A stretch of 64,000 nt of DNA from Mytilus edulis (taxonomy: Eukaryota > Mollusca > Bivalvia > Mytilida > Mytilidae). Shown piece after piece: positions 62,640 to 64,000 of the stretch (its first letter is position 1; each line of letters opens with the position of its first letter). The notes below the pieces were generated by a model. The model was given only the letters and a program-made list of their open reading frames with translations. It ran no database searches and was not told the origin of the DNA. A program made the translations under genes and the position numbers. The stretch is taken from the NCBI RefSeq assembly GCF_963676685.1, contig NC_092345.1:27737585-27801584 (forward strand). Reading direction: 5' to 3'.

Positions 62640-62900
62640 TCAGACATGTAACCTGTAAGAGATCTGGACTTTCAGGAGTACTTCATTTCTCCTCTGTTTT
62701 GGCGAGGTTTGTGTTGCAATTTCTTTAGTTTTATGTTTTCAGTTTTATTTACTACTATCCGTCTTTTTGCCAAGGTATTGTCAAGTCTCCGTGTTTTGAT
62801 AGTCCCTCGGTATCTTTTCCCCTATTCCAGACAGAAAGCGTCAAGTCTCCGTGTTTTGATAGTCCCTCGGTATCTTTTTCCTTATTCCCGATAGAAAGCG
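62640..62900 (-). repeat. Family D remnant (minus) with a 60 bp internal tandem duplication
   Basis: GAGGTTTGTGTTGCAATTTC and TTTTTGCCAAGGTATTGTCA resemble reversed family D. A 60 bp block starting TCAAGTCTCCGTGTTTTGAT occurs twice in tandem (62781-62840 and 62841-62899) with only a few differences. Confidence 0.6.
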
Positions 62901-64000
62901 TTATAATACCATATGGCTCTTTTTGTTTAATGTAAATTTCCCAAACCTTACTTCTATATTTCTTAGCTTTTATGCTGAATTTTTTTTTTCAATGTCGTTA
63001 CTTTCAATATATTAAGTTTGCGTTGTGTCTGTATTTATATAGTTATAAAAGACTGTTTACAAGCGGTTTTTTCCATTATACCTTTTCAATTTTTTTCATT
63101 TGTGTGTAAATGAATACACCCCGATATATCAAAAGCTAACAAGAAATAAAAACATCAAAGTTACCACAAGGTAAAATTATTAAGATGATTGAAAGCTTAA
63201 GAAACACTCCACAGGGATATTTACATCAAAATAACAGCGAGAATCAATTTCATATGTAACAGATTATCCTGTTCTTCCGTCATAGCTCAAATGTTCGTTT
63301 CTTCAGAACACATCAACTGTGCAAATTACAACAGACGGTTGGAATAATCTTAATATTAATGCTGTTACACGCTCAGCAATGATCAACAACGAAAACGTCT
63401 TAAGTATATGGGTATTGAAAATTGGAATTAAAGGATTAAATTTAACACAAGGTCGAAGTAGTATTATTACATTTTCTGAATAACGAACTCATGGTTCAAT
63501 AATATCATATATATTCGGAACTCAAATAAATCTTCTGTTCGTTTCTGATAACCAAAGTTAAGCAACGTGTCTTTTGAACGGAGGTTGCAAGATCAAGAAT
63601 TGTCGGGGATTCCAAACTATAATTAACGATTTTTAATTTTCTTTTCTGTCAAGAAAAGGGGTTTAAACCTCTCTGGATATAGCCCACTGTTGGAGTCGAA
63701 AAATAATTACTCTGTGTAGCGATCATATAGATGTATTTGTATTTAGCTTTTTATATGCACTTTTCAGTATTCAAATTTGTAATTACTTTTATGATTGGAA
63801 TGTTGCATGCTCATGCACCAACCGACAAATTTGTGAGGGCGTATTTAACACATCATGACATGTAATATAGTCTTCCAATAAAAAAAAAGAAACAATTACA
63901 TTAAGGATCCACCGATAAAAATGGTCATAAATTTATAAGTAGAAGAAAAATATGGTTTATTGCGAATTGCTTTATCTCTATGCAAGGAAATAATACATAG
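62901..64000. other. Intergenic, no feature seen
   Basis: AT-rich; no gene, RNA or clear repeat recognised. Confidence 0.5.

Overview
The window looks like nuclear DNA of a marine bivalve, most likely a mussel of the Mytilus type. It is very AT-rich, gene-poor and intron-rich. It carries a lophotrochozoan-style Hox gene, B-box/NHL-type TRIM-like genes of the kind expanded in bivalves, and several dispersed repeat families that I recognise from memory as typical of Mytilus. The species call is inference; no database was searched.

Layout. From 1 to 6.1 kb there are two tandem copies of a TRIM-like gene on the + strand. The first is cut by the window start and its visible part is intact. The second is complete in extent but broken by three small insertions. 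From 6 to 18 kb there is no convincing gene; it holds tandem repeats, a 1.8 kb foldback-type element with satellite-like arms (9837-11651), a 460 bp palindromic element (14991-15450) and copies of dispersed repeats. From 22.2 to 47.7 kb lies one large gene on the - strand, Hox2 (proboscipedia class). Exon 1 (47723-47429) encodes the Hox2 N-terminal motif and the hexapeptide. Exon 2 (23972-22156) encodes the homeodomain and a long C-terminal tail. The two join in phase 1 across a 23.5 kb intron to give a 703-residue protein. The intron contains a non-autonomous Mutator-like element with 466 bp terminal inverted repeats and a 10 bp target duplication (25737-27215), plus about eight smaller repeats, while its 5' third (about 38.7-47.4 kb) looks free of recognisable repeats. 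From 47.7 to 64 kb, upstream of Hox2, there is no further convincing protein gene. That stretch has two elements with inverted ends, a 27-copy 21 bp minisatellite, and a periodic array of CACGTG E-boxes that passes into 230 bp tandem repeats and ends at a tRNA-Met-like gene (60014-60085).

How the parts relate. Hox2 is the only developmental gene visible; no Hox1 or Hox3 occurs within about 22 kb downstream or 16 kb upstream of it. If the cluster has the usual order and a single orientation, the TRIM-like genes lie between Hox2 and Hox1, which would be an intrusion into the cluster. The most novel material is the set of palindromic and satellite-armed elements. Two otherwise unlike elements (170 bp and 1815 bp) share the same terminus, beginning TACGGAAGC.
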